NCBI GenBank assembly: GCA_018806985.1
Contig: JADANN010000032.1
Coordinates: 152,001-216,000 of the forward strand
DNA length: 64,000 nucleotides
Source: Angiostrongylus vasorum
Taxonomy: Eukaryota; Nematoda; Chromadorea; Rhabditida; Metastrongylidae
Direction: 5' to 3'
In this document: in pieces, positions 20,401 to 30,645 of the stretch
How positions within the stretch are numbered: position 1 is the stretch's first letter
Layout: each line of letters begins with the position of its first letter
Notes under the pieces: model-generated
The model's input: only the letters and a program-made list of their open reading frames with translations
The model's database searches: none
Told to the model about the DNA's origin: nothing
Program-made: the position numbers and the translations under genes

Positions 20401-22298
20401 AAACGATGCTTACTGAAGTCGAATGCATGGCGTATTCCTCGGGATTAATCAGCGCAGAGAGCTTTATCTCTTTTTATCCTTTATCCTAAACGAACTTGAA
20501 ATTGAACTTTTACGAACCTTTGTGAGACATGAACCTGCCCATCGGACCGCACTCTGAAAAGAACATTCGGCACCGTTAGGGTATGTAAATAAGATTTCCG
20601 CCCATTTCTGATATATGTATCGGGCACCTGAAAGGAACTTTGTATAATACGGATACACAGACAAATTTTATAAAAAGAAGTAGAAGGAACGCTGAAATCC
20701 CATGGGAATTTGAAACGCAGGCATTTCCCCCAATTTATTCAAAAATCCATGAAAAAAACTGAAGTGGACAAAGTGTCCAACAGTTTGTGGCGGGCGTCTA
20801 GAATAAAGCCTTAAGATATAAAAAGATAGCAGGACCATATATGAGCTCTTGTCCCTTCTCAGTCTGACATGGATAGTTGCAAAAGACAACATTCAGTAGC
20901 TTTCAATTCTGGGTGGGCGCACAAAACTGATACAATTTGGACTACTTCTATTCCTTAAACTTGAATTTTATGACCATTCTTAAGGTTTTTTCTTTGCTTT
21001 CTAAAGATGGACCATTATTCGGATTAGAACACAGCTCTTTCAATGTCCGACGTCATTTTTTTTGTTTTCGAGCTGTCATGCCATCATTTCTAAGTCCCTG
21101 AAGACAGGAGGTTCCAAAACACATACCCAGATATCCTTGAGCATCTTGCTGGCCAGTGGCATCACTGGCTTGTTCGGACTTTATTGGCGTGAATGCCAAT
21201 CGCTGATCCAGCCATTTTTGTCGAAAGTAACAGTCGAGAGAGAATTCCTAAGCGAAGTCAATGACGCTTGAAAAAAAATTGCAGCAAATAAGTCTAAACA
21301 CGAGGGTACACCACGGAAATTTCAATAACAGGTTGCTAGATGTGCAACACTTACGTATTGATTGGACATCATTCCTAGTTTTAATGGAAGTCAACTGTTT
21401 CTTTGGTGAGATCTCCAACCCGTTTTAAACACAAACATTTACAAAAACTTAATCTACTCTTAATCATTTCGTTCCGTTAAATACATCCTACTTTTCTAAC
21501 AACGCCTTGAATATTTAGATACAAATGGTCCCCTATCTTTGTCTTCACACACTTTCCCACGACCACTCTTTGCAACCATTGTGGTTTCACCGCAGGCCAA
21601 GTTTTTCGAGGAATCATTTATAATTCTTACAACGGCCGTGCTTAAAAGCGAACAGAGGCCCAGCACTATACCGCTGCTCGCTACCCAACTTCTTTAACAA
21701 GGTGTAAACGCTCTAGCTCCTCTATGCATTAAGAAGCGTTACTTTAACCTTTAAGGAACACCTATCAATCTATTCTACCTTTTCTTGTTATTATGACAAG
21801 CAAAATTAATATTTACTTATTGGTTACTGTTGAGATAAAATTAGCATTATGAGAAGTGGTAGACATTCGCTCTTCTCAAGAGGTGCTTCTATATTCCCAC
21901 CAGTCTTGATTTTTAACTCTCACTAGACTAATTTTCAAAATATCGTGGTCTCTTCATTGAGTGTACTGCTAAAAGAAAGGCACAGAAAACATCCTGCACC
22001 AAATTTGAGGGATGAGGTGGAAACAGAAACTATCTTGATAGCATATTATTCCTGCGGTCCATTGCTAAACAAGCCAGTGTTCTTCATTTCTCGAATTTCA
22101 AATGAAAAAAAATCCAGAAGAACCAAACACGAGGAAGACCACTTGACCTGGGTCACCTTTACGAGGGTTTGGAAGCGAACTCCCCATGAGGGATCAAACC
22201 CGATTCGAATTGGAAGCACCCACTTACCATGTCTTGCTCGGAGATTGGACCCATGCTACGAACGCTGATGTCAATCTCAACTCTTACCGGAGAAGCAT
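14347..22298 (-). CDS. GABA-A-type Cys-loop ligand-gated chloride channel subunit (partial, seven exons)
   Basis: Exons in order: 22,298-22,228; 21,247-21,127; 20,627-20,518; 19,368-19,311; 18,235-18,067; 14,646-14,497; 14,444-14,347. Every junction has GT/AG ends and matching phase. The joined frame shows the extracellular fold ([24 protein letters not shown]), a Cys-loop with exactly 13 residues between cysteines (CPMFL..FPMDVQAC), M1, and M2 opening with PARVALG. PAR before M2 marks anion selectivity. The PARVALG stretch is the same as in insect RDL, including the 2' alanine. It should be a plasma-membrane subunit of a pentameric GABA-gated chloride channel at nerve or muscle. The signal peptide, N-terminal exon(s), M3, loop and M4 were not found. 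Two exons carry one extra base in a homopolymer (21,180-21,182 and 14,410-14,412). The closest subfamily (gab-1/lgc-type or RDL-like) cannot be fixed by eye. Confidence 0.88.
14497..14646 (-). CDS. Receptor exon: pre-M1, M1 and start of M2
   Basis: Acceptor GTTCTTTCAG, 150 bases, donor GTTGGA (weak). It reads KLQRQQGYY, then the hydrophobic M1 ([18 protein letters not shown]), then the short [12 protein letters not shown] loop into M2. Its intron to the next exon is only 52 bases. Confidence 0.93.
14683..14949 (-). repeat. SINE family A, diverged
   Basis: Minus orientation. The tail end (ggataaagctctt) is at the left and the tRNA-like head at the right (aatgcgccacgagcg). It sits in the receptor intron, 37 bases from the M1 exon acceptor. 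Confidence 0.65.
15262..15551 (-). repeat. SINE family A
   Basis: Full-length copy with the typical body (ccttccagacaagtctg, catcgagccagtgctgct) and tRNA-like head with box B complement ggagatcgattcc. TACACAG at 15,254-15,260 and 15,256-15,262 shifted across the element's far side (15,556-15,562) is a possible 7-base target duplication. Confidence 0.8.
15795..17812 (+). mobile_element. Old Penelope-like element (PLE copy 4)
   Basis: Plus-strand copy inside the large receptor intron. Readable pieces are an N-terminal region matching copy 2 (QQDPN...EVQKC), IKTHK at about 16,200, a motif A region at about 16,380, a YIDDS-type catalytic motif at about 16,665-16,680, and a GIY-YIG domain ([17 protein letters not shown]) at about 17,245-17,310. 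It has several stops and frameshifts, including TAG/TAA substitutions, unlike copy 2. It ends at a decayed hammerhead motif. It is non-functional. Confidence 0.82.
17769..17803 (+). ncRNA. Decayed hammerhead motif (PLE copy 4)
   Basis: CTGAAGA and stem II (GGC/GCC) remain. The G of GAAA is lost, the triplet is GTT and stem I no longer pairs. Confidence 0.5.
17866..17950 (+). repeat. SINE family A, 3' fragment
   Basis: Only the last 85 bases of the family (atcacctccaaacgatgctt ... gagctttatcc) remain. Confidence 0.65.
18067..18235 (-). CDS. Receptor exon: Cys-loop end to pre-M1
   Basis: Acceptor TTTTGGTTTAG, donor GTAAGA, 169 bases. It starts in phase 0 with Ala-Cys (second Cys of the Cys-loop), then [14 protein letters not shown], and ends one base into a codon completed by the M1 exon 3.4 kb downstream. 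An overlapping 72-codon frame here is a shadow. Confidence 0.93.
18418..18597 (+). repeat. Family B tRNA-like repeat
   Basis: Box A-like TGGTGTGGTGG and box B-like GCGTTCGTTCCCC, then the ttgcaaatatgtcagcatcattgtg end. It lies in the receptor intron. Confidence 0.7.
19311..19368 (-). CDS. Receptor micro-exon: first half of the Cys-loop
   Basis: Acceptor TCGTTTTTAG, donor GTGAAA, 58 bases. The first base completes an Arg codon. It then reads [19 protein letters not shown] and ends in phase 0, directly before the Ala-Cys of the next exon. It is short and has no ATG-initiated frame of its own. Confidence 0.92.
19757..19790 (+). repeat. Short repeat shared with 4,665-4,700
   Basis: ggtttaccgc.tcatcgtggct is shared with the complement of the 4.7 kb leader. 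The 76-codon frame around it (19,660-19,890) is not supported as a gene. Confidence 0.35.
20196..20487 (+). repeat. SINE family A
   Basis: Near full-length plus copy. The head has box A TGTGGCGCAGGGG and box B GGAATCGATCC, and it has a body and a pyrimidine-rich ttatcctttatcc tail. It lies 30 bases beyond the donor of the WVPDT exon, inside the receptor intron. Confidence 0.85.
20518..20627 (-). CDS. Receptor exon: ligand-binding loop A region
   Basis: Acceptor TTCCTTTCAG, donor GTTCGT, 110 bases. It starts in phase 0 with [13 protein letters not shown], then [10 protein letters not shown] and GQVHVSQ, and ends two bases into the Arg codon of SQRLT. Confidence 0.93.
21127..21247 (-). CDS. 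Receptor exon: beta2-beta3 region with one extra base
   Basis: Acceptor ACTTCGCTTAG, donor GTATGT. It reads [19 protein letters not shown], then after the extra base [11 protein letters not shown], ending in phase 0 before VPDT. The run TTT at 21,180-21,182 (AAA in the coding sense) is one base too long. 121 bases instead of 120. Confidence 0.88.
22228..22298 (-). CDS. Receptor exon: beta1 strand region
   Basis: Acceptor TTTGTTTCAG, donor GTAAGT (near-ideal), 71 bases. Two bases finish a codon from an unseen upstream exon, then [20 protein letters not shown] and DM. The antisense 91-codon frame 22,229-22,504 is a shadow. Confidence 0.9.
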
Positions 22299-22832
22299 CT
22301 GAAACAAATATCTGCCTGAATGAAGCGTTGGAAAACAAATATGCACAATTCTACGAGAAATTAAGTGAAAAGTCTATTGTTGAAATTCGCAAAATTATAA
22401 CACGTGGGCACGAAATTGATTGTAAGGTTATGAAGTGTTCCCTTTTACTTAAAAAGTGTCTCACCGGAATTCATTGGTCGGAATTTCTTGTCCTGATTCA
22501 ATAAAATGGTATTTAACAGCTTGGTAGTGTAACTGATCAGTGTCGTATTGTATGTCGACCTTAAGGACGATTTTAGTGATGAAATGAGTAACACAATGAG
22601 ACTAAATAACTAAATAGGTCTCTGTTATGTTCAATACATAACGCCCTGAGATGAAGTGGATTCGCCACATGCGTGTGTAGAAAGATGGGTAAGGGGAAGG
22701 AAGTCAGAGTGGGCAGAGTGCCTTTTCAGTGATTTATTTTGGTTATAAGAGAGTACTGTTCTCATATGGTCGATCACAGTAATATATAGCAAATAATCAA
22801 CATGTGTCGAGCTTAACCAGTACCCCGTATCC

Positions 22833-25800
22833 CAAGGAAGATCGAGCGAAGGATTCGTCGCCGAAAACACACCTCCCTCTGAACCACATCGTGGTGAAGA
22901 CCTGGATACGCCCTTGCAAGTCAGGATTCATGGAGGATCAAATTGCACAACCAGCAATAGGCCAGCCTCAGTACCCCGTAGACTTGGTGCTCCCGTCTAT
23001 GACGTCAGGCAGTGAGACGTCCTGTGAGAGTCCACAAAATCTCGGGTTTTGCAGGCCGTCATCGGAACCGGATCTGACGAACACACGCACGATACGTAAT
23101 GGAGAACGTTTCTTACTCCAAACGTATAATGCCAAAACACTCTCCACAGACGCCGATCTTCACGCCCTTCTTGTAGCCACAGGTCGCATTAACTTTCATG
23201 TGATCGCACTACAAGAAACAAAAATTAAGAAGACCGACACTCGCCAACTAAACAATGGGACCCCCTGTCATCCGTGGAGGAGAGGTCCCGTCACGAAATG
23301 TCGGCGGCGTAGGCTTTGTCGTACACTCGTCCATTGTTCATCTCGTCGACTCATATGAGATCCTTTCCCCACGCATAGCTATCTACCGTCGTCAACTGAC
23401 ACATCATAAGAAGATCACAATCATCAACTGCTGCTCACGGACCGACGCAGCTGATGAGTACATTAGATGCGTTATACTACCAGTTGGAGGAAGTTATTCG
23501 CAATGATAAAGCATACCATAATTCTGTTGTCGGAGACTTCAACGCTAGAATAGGAAAGGCCAACGAGAGCGAATACAGGATCGGAAATTTTGGATTAGGA
23601 GAAAGAAATGAGAATGGAAACCGTCTCGCAGGGACTCCTGTCAGCAGCACGTCTCTTCCATGGAAACTCGTTTTCCAGAATAAAGAAAGCCGCCGCTGGA
23701 CACGGGAGTCTCCCAAAGGCATGACTCATGCGGAGATCGACCATATTCTGACAAACAGAAGATGGTGCCTACTTAACACATCGGTAGTCCTGTCATTCTG
23801 TGCTGGTTTCGATCACCGCCTTCTTCGCGCGAAGATTCGATTCAGCCACAAGCTGAAAAAGAACTCTTTTCATCGACCACGAAGAAAAAGTCTAGCTGTA
23901 TACGACGAGAACATTCTGAACGGAACCCTATCCAAACGTGACTGGCAGATTAGAGAAGACCCGACCGAAGACTGCTGCTTGTCGCAGGACTGAAAAAGCT
24001 GTGTCGAATTCGCCTCAGTTCCTCAAGCAAGGAGATCGGATCGCACCTCCGTCACTACTAAGGAGTTGCTCGAAAAGAGAAGGAAACTGAAGCTTAATCC
24101 TACTGCAACACGTTTGATATGGCTAGTAATAAATGCCAGCAGTAGAATAGCTTTACAGGAAGATATACAACGGTACAAGCAGAAAAAACTGCTGGAAGCA
24201 GCAGAGAAAAGAAGCAGTCCGAAAAAATGCCGTCGGGACTTGTGTGATTATAATGTTCCGCTATCAGCCCTGATGAACGAAGATGAAATCGTCAAAAGTT
24301 CCTGCTATGATATGGAATTAATAGAAGAAACGTTCTACACCAACCTTTTCCGTTCCGCAATCCCTGTGCCGGACCCTAATATCCCCGCTGGAGAAAAACC
24401 ACCTGGAATTCTTCCGTCGGAGGCTCCAGTTGCGATAGAAAGCATTAAAAGAGGCATAGCTCCAGGACCAGAGCAATGTCACCACCGATTTCCTTAGAGC
24501 TGGAGAATACAGTTTACATGTACTTCTCGCAAATCATATGGCAGCCTACCTTCAAAAGAAAAAAATCCCAGACCAGTGGAGGACGTCGCATACGGTCATC
24601 CTGCCCAAGCAAGGAGACCGAAGGGATCTTCGTAACTATCCTCCCACATGCTTGTTGAGTGTACTCTACAAGCTCTTTCACGAAGATTATCCTCTTGCGC
24701 ATATCAAGGACATTGGATGAGGAGCAACCAGTCGAACAAGCAGGATTTCGGAAAGGATTTTGCTGTATGGACCACATCCAAACCGTGTCCTGGGTCATCG
24801 AAGTTCGTCGGTAATACCACCTGCCTCTAGTCCCTAACCTTTGTCGGCTATGAAAAATCGTTTGACAGTGTCGAAACGAATGCAATCCCTATCAGCGCTC
24901 GTCGACCAAGGAGTGGACCCGTCCTACATAAGAACTCTGTGCTTGTGCGACTGTTATCGGAACTGCACTACGAAAATACAGCTTTTCCATCGACCTCTTA
25001 CCATACTCATAGGAAAAAGGGGTTCGACAGGGCGACACAATATCGCCAAAGCTGTTCAGTGCCGCACTGCAGTGGAGAATGAAGTCACGAGATTGGGATG
25101 AGAAAGGCATATGTATTGATGGAAAATTCTTATCAAACCTTCGTTTTGCCAACGACATTGTCATCTTCTCAAGAAGTACTAGCGAAGCATAGATGATGAT
25201 CAACGAGCTCAACGAAGCGGGGAAAAAACATTGGACTTCGCATAAATCGAAAGAAGACCCAGTTCATGAAAAACCCATTGTGCGAAGGCGGAAAAATTGA
25301 ATTGGATGGCTCTCTCACTGCAGAGACCACCTCGTACGTATACCTTGGGCGATCAATGAACATGGAAAACAACATGAAGGAGGAAATAGATAGAAGAAGG
25401 AGAGCAGCTTGGGCTACATTCGGGTCTCTCAAAGAAGCCACCGACCAACTGAATGACCCGAAAATCCGCGCTCATCTCTTCAATTCAACGGTCATCCCAG
25501 TGCTCTGTAATGCTGCGAAGACATGGGTTGATACCTTAACTACGTCAAGAATGCTTCGCACTGCTCACAGAGCGCTTGAGCGATGTCTTGTGAAATATAA
25601 CCGGCACTCTCAATATCTAGCCGGAATGCGAAACTCTAACCTTCGAAATCTGTCACATCTTCGAGATCCAGGAGAATATACATCGATAGCGAAACATAGA
25701 TGGGCCGGTCACATAATGAGAGGAACGAACGACAGATGGACGAAAAGAACAATAGAGTGGACTCCAAAAAAGTGCAAACGTCCCCCCAGGACGACCACCT

Positions 25801-26010
25801 ACACGTTGGGCGGACGTGTTCGTAAACAAAGTTAATCAGCGTACCCGCAGCTGCAATTGTTTTACAGATCACCGTACGAGACTCGCAAGCGATGCCATGC
25901 TCGAACAAGACCACCACCATGGACTACGATTGCGAGAGAAGGGACGAATGGCATATGTGCTGGGGTCCGCACAGCTCGTGAAGGCGGACCGTCCAAGTAT
26001 CCAAGTAGGT
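22833..26010 (+). mobile_element. RTE-type non-LTR retrotransposon, decayed (copy 1)
   Basis: It encodes an APE-type endonuclease and a reverse transcriptase with the layout of nematode RTE elements. Seen in order: endonuclease (LQTYNAKTLST, IALQETK, GDFNAR, FDHRLL) at about 23,110-23,840; RT with PSEAPVAIESIK at about 24,410, FDSVETNAI at about 24,860, FANDIVIFS at about 25,145 and YVYLGRSMNME at about 25,335; and a C-terminal region (HRWAGHIMR) at about 25,700 and 25,960. Many frameshifts are present, including an extra C at 23,261-23,265 and a two-base loss near 23,460. The catalytic FADD reads FAND (25,151-25,153). It is non-functional. Confidence 0.9.
22900..25835 (+). pseudogene. RTE endonuclease/reverse transcriptase pseudogene
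   Basis: The coding part of RTE copy 1. The endonuclease would nick target DNA and the RT would prime on the nick. It is broken into at least six frames, so no protein is made as read. Main open pieces: 22,900-23,358, 23,255-23,450, 23,463-23,993, 24,066-24,497 and 25,266-25,835. Confidence 0.85.
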
Positions 26011-26047
26011 GTCAAGCTTACACGAGGTGGATAATAAGGTTTATTCG

Positions 26048-26083
26048 GCTAACGTTTCGACGTCTTCGTCTTCATTAGAGCCG
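26048..26083 (-). ncRNA. Hammerhead-like motif, second PLE-end family
   Basis: Minus strand: GGCT - CTAATGA - GAC/GTC stem II - GAAAC - GTT - AGCC. Stem I is perfect over four pairs. One core base differs (CTA for CTG). The flanking text (ggtttattcggcta) recurs at 53,498, so it is a repeat end unlike PLE copies 1-5. Confidence 0.5.
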
Positions 26084-26100
26084 ATGATCCGAGTCGGTGG

Positions 26101-26887
26101 CTCACAATTGTTTGTCCTCTTGATCTGACGTCTTCGTAGTCGTACCGGGACGGATCTCCTTCACTGAACACTGCACGAATGAGGCATGCTCACTCTTCAG
26201 TGCTCTTTTATACATTGCAGTTGTTGTTGATACGACTATCCGTTGACTATAAAAAATAGTTGTGTACCGCTAGAGCAAAGGGAAAAGTCTGTAACGCATC
26301 TGAGTTTTTTATCTTTTGTGTTTTCTAGTTATAGAAAAAGTATTGTTTACTATCAGAGGACCACCATCGTTCACCATTTGCTGGAAACGACGAGTCTAGA
26401 TGGCGGAAGAGTTGTACGGAGCACGTAACCAACATGGATTTTGCCTTCATTCCATACGGCGCACCCACCAAATTTATGTGTTGAGCGCTGTTTAAGGCGT
26501 GTGATGGCTAACATCTTGTAACGCTAAGAATAGCAAACCTTTCGCTTCGTTGTACTACTCCATGTAAAGCTTGGAATATTTTTAGGAAAATGAAGATGAA
26601 GAGAAGGCTCATTCCAAGGCAATTTCCTAAGAACTTCTTCCACCTCCTTCGTGAGTGGTGCAGTCACATGCTCGAGCAGATGCAATTACTGAAAATAAGC
26701 AGTTTACTACTAAACGTCTCGTGAGCGACTCCCATTAGATGAGCACGATGTTGGAAATGCACAGCCAACACAACGCGTCCAGCAGATGGTATCATAGGGA
26801 AAATCACACTATTGACCATAGACGAGCCTTCCAGTGTTCTGTTATTCTCTGCAGAAAAGTCACTAGTTGAATGCCACCGAACCAAAT
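26101..26887. other. Repeat tail and spacer
   Basis: About 26,195-26,250 (ctcttttatacattgcagttgttgtt, tatccgt-ga) recurs at about 47,110-47,170, probably another part of the second PLE-end family. Otherwise no feature. Confidence 0.35.
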
Positions 26888-27164
26888 AAAAAAGGGTAAA
26901 GTGCTTGGCGTTGCTTAATCGCTTTAAAGCGTGCCATGCATTCCATTTCACTCGTGGCGTCATACAGGCAATGCTTATTTGGCCTATACAGTGACTTCCG
27001 GGGCCTACCAACGTATTAGGTTGTTACTTTCATTCTCCCAACAGGTCTGGTACCAATTTTGCGACCTTGGAAGGATGAAAGCTTGGTCAGCATAGTGCAC
27101 GGAATCGAACCAAAGATCATGTGTGCATTACAGGTCACTTCTAAGCACTGTGCTACACGCGCTT
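26888..27164 (-). repeat. SINE family A, diverged
   Basis: Tail at left (aaagggtaaagtgcttgg), head at right (cactgtgctacacgcgc) with box B complement ggaatcgaacc. Confidence 0.75.
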
Positions 27165-28289
27165 TCTATCTGATATTGCATGTTAATCCTGCTCAATAGA
27201 CGAATGAGCAACTCTATTTGAACATAACTCCAATTTTGGTAAATGGAACGCTCTCGATTTGTTTCCACAAATTTGCCACCGCGCTATTTTAATTCAGTTT
27301 TCATGAATACAGTTTTATTTGTTTTTAACTTTCACCTTATACTTAGGTCTAACCGTGTTTATGAAATCCATGAAAAGTGAAGACTTCCAATATTCCATGT
27401 GGAAAAACCATGGCATTGTTGTGGATTGGATGGCCATGATATGAAATCCATAAATATTCGAATACGTTTTCTTACTACCCGGAAAAAATAGTAATGGGAA
27501 ACATAGATTTTCAGCAATAAAAATAATGAGTGAAGGGTCATGAGCTATTACGCGCTATCGGATTGTAAAAATTTATGACACTCACCAGGGAACGAAATAT
27601 TAAGAGGCATTAAGGTTGAGATCAAACTTAATCACTATTTTTACAACCATGGAAGAAACCGTGGTTATGTTTCTGGAGGAAAAGTGAGAAGAAATAGGTG
27701 AATTCACCCAATAGGCATGAACGGCGGCGGATTAATTCGCAGTCCCACTTTTACCCATTTAGCCGTTCCAGAGACAATCATGTAACGAGATTTCAGCGGC
27801 TTGGATAGCTCGACTGAATCAGAAGAAGAACAAGTTAGCTCTTGACGATAACGAGTAGGAAAGTGAGAAGCTAACGATTAAATGAATAATCACCTGAATT
27901 TTTCGATCTTATTCAATTGTAGGACCAAAATATTCGAATAAAGTTTAAAAAGCTTCTTCTCGACTCCTATGACCTTGCATGAACAACGTCTGAGCTGAGT
28001 GAGAAACTTTCCATCACCCAATGTAGATTCACCAGATCCAAAGAGCTTACTCAATAACAGTCGACTAACTCTAAAAAGATATCGAAGAAAAAAGGGAAAG
28101 AATTAAAAGAAGTGATAAAAACAAAGGCGACTGCGGTGAAATTGCGATGCATCCCTGTGTCTCTCTTGAACAACCGGAGCCAATTGGGTATGGCGAGAGG
28201 AATAAATCGAGGATTTATTGGTGCAGGTTCAAACTGCGCAATGACTAATGGTACTGTGGGTGGGTACGTAAACGTTTTTAATAATAAAA
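27165..28289. other. Spacer, nothing firm
   Basis: An open but frame-jumping stretch occurs at 28,020-28,250 (plus), rich in Lys/Arg, with no convincing splice sites. Not called. Confidence 0.35.
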
Positions 28290-28565
28290 AAAAAGGATAA
28301 GGCATTCGGTGTTGGTCAGGTCCTGAGGAGTGTGCCATAGTCACCACTTCATCGAGCATCGTAAAAGGTGATTGAATGCATATCGTCTGCACAATGACTT
28401 AGAGTGCCCAGTCGACTTACAAAGCCAATGTTTTATCTTCCTAGATGAGTGTGGTAGCATCCCGTGCACCCCGGAGGGATGAAAGGCATGACGAGCCGTG
28501 GCTCCAGGATAGAACCAGCGACCGACCATTGCCTATGCAGGGCACCTCTAACTACTGCTGTACAG
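28290..28565 (-). repeat. SINE family A, diverged
   Basis: A-rich tail at left followed by the ggataaggcattcggtgttg end. Body and damaged head at right. Confidence 0.65.
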
Positions 28566-28884
28566 GTGTTCCTGAACCTTTCAGTAAAAATCACAATCAT
28601 CCTTTATTGTTGGATATAGTTTCATTTTGGATTGACAATGCATTTGTAGACCACACCCCCGCATTCAGAGCGCTGAAATCGGATGCGGATAGGGTTTGAA
28701 CCAACAACAACAATGCCTTCAAATGCCACTGCAAACTATTTTTTAATGTACCTTCAAAAAACACATGTAAAATAATCCGTTGCCACTAAAATTCGTGTTT
28801 TCTCTTGGCTCTGTCCAGGAATGATGACCACTTTCGTCGTTGTGAAGTTTTTATTATTTAAAAAAAAGTTATTTCATAGATAAA

Positions 28885-29045
28885 AAGGACAGTCTACTTG
28901 ACCACCATTCCAAGCCATTCATAAAAAAAGACCGAAATTTTTAAGCAACAGATAACCCACACGCAAAATGTGAAAACCTTCGCGAATGACGGATGTGAGG
29001 AAATGAATCCGAAACACGACTGCTGAGTTCCGGCCACTGTGTGAT
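28885..29045 (+). repeat. Family D repeat, 3' part
   Basis: Shares aaaccttcg-gaatga-ggatg-gaggaaatgaat with the 7.3 kb copy. The head is missing. Confidence 0.4.
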
Positions 29046-29292
29046 GGTGGCTTATTTGGGAAAAAAAAACAAAACAAAAAAAATTTGTAAGATTTTTAAG
29101 CTGGTCTGGATTGTGCTCTCAGACAAAAGAAATTCCCAGTTTTGCTTCTTTAGTTGCAAGTAAGACATGCCGCACATTAGTTGGAGAAATGGTGAACTCC
29201 TAATCACTTTCCAAAGCAGAATGCACCAAGAGAAAGACATAGTCAACAGCTGGGTTGTATAGAGCCGAACATTTCAACCTTCTGAAGCCTGC

Positions 29293-29496
29293 AGACAAAA
29301 GAGATATATCGTCACGAAATCGGTGAAGTTCATGTGAAGCGTAGACCATGTCAACGAATTATGTCCATCAACGCTTCAAATGTTGGACGAAACAACTCTG
29401 GTATATGCAGCATAGTCGCAGAGCTCTTCGAAACTAACGACCACACTTTCAAAACCTTGTTCTGCCAGAACAATGAACTTTTACCACGTTGAAGAA
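29293..29496 (+). CDS. Candidate exon, unknown gene
   Basis: After acceptor-like ...GAAGCCTGCAG a frame of about 67 codons runs to a TGA, with four Cys and a mixed composition (KRRPCQRIMSINASN, SIVAELFETND). It lacks an early ATG. It may be a terminal exon, but no partner exon was identified. Confidence 0.22.
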
Positions 29497-30554
29497 AACA
29501 TTTAGATTCCAAGGAATTTTACTTGAGTTAACGCATTTATATTAAGTTACATCATTTCAAAGATACCGATTATTAGTAAATTTTCCGACCGGACTCTTAT
29601 GTAAACGTTTTAAAAGTGCTCATTATTTTAAAACTTCAGCATACCTTTCCCATTCCTCAATAACTACAGGAAAAAATGTATGCGAAAAAATGAGTCTTGA
29701 AAATGTTAAATGTTAATTTTGGAGGACTTCCAATTCTTTCTGAGATCACTTTATGATAAACTTTTTTTTCCTTTGAACTGCAAATAACGAACCCCTTAGT
29801 TCCGTTAGAACATTCATCCGTTGATTTGGCTCGTAACAGCATCCTCATGTGGCCGATTGACTCCGGTTGGTTCGCGATTTATTGCCGTGACAGAAATACG
29901 TCCTATGAGCACCCAAGGTAGATAAACAATGAGAAGAATGTGAGTAAGTAACTGATAAGTGGTCGTCCTTCCTTTGTCATCTTTTTTGACAACAAGCTTA
30001 AGAAAATGCAGACGAGCTCATCAACTCCTACTGTCCCACAAATAATGTCAGATTGCAGCCAAATCCCAATTAAACCCGATTGAGACGCAGTTTTTTCTAG
30101 AAAATAAAACAAAATAGGGTGTCCATAAATCATGGAACGTTCAAAGTTTAAACGTGATAGCGAACCGGTTACAGTGATAGATTTTCGTTAAAAAACAAGT
30201 AAGAACTGGAAAACAACCGAAAGCAATATTTTGAAAAAAAAACGGAAGAAAAGGGCTGTGAAATTGATGCGATATAAGGGCCAAAGCATTAAACTAATGT
30301 AGTTGTGATAACTAAAGCGCTAACTGGGACAACCAGTGAGAGTAGATTATCACAAAAAACTCCGTGCAGGAGCGCCTACAATGCAGAAGGCCCTTTAAAA
30401 AAAGAATAGAACATGATCAAAAAATGGTGCCGACGAATCGAATTCTTAAAGTAACTTGCGTGAATGATTGATGACTGAACTTTGACACTGTTTAGGACCG
30501 TTAACAGTTTCCGATTCATTGCCGTAAAGTTATTTTTTTCGTGCTATATTCCAG
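29497..30554. other. Spacer, no feature
   Basis: AT-rich. The frames on the minus strand (29,657-29,848; 29,903-30,133) show no domain. Confidence 0.4.
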
Positions 30555-30645
30555 TATTCCGGCAGCAATAAAGAAAGAAATGAGATCTGAGTGTGACATG
30601 TTGAAGAAAGTGCTCGACTGGGCGGATAAGGCGTTCGCTGTGTGA
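30555..30645 (+). CDS. Candidate terminal exon, unknown gene
   Basis: Acceptor GCTATATTCCAG with a T-rich tract before it. The frame reads IPAAIKKEMRSEC, then an amphipathic KVLDWADKAFAV, and stops at TGA 30,643-30,645. It is short. Composition is protein-like, but no upstream exon was found. Confidence 0.25.

Noticed and set aside
22229..22504. 91-codon plus-strand frame
   Set aside because: Its first part is antisense to a well-supported receptor exon and the rest has no domain.
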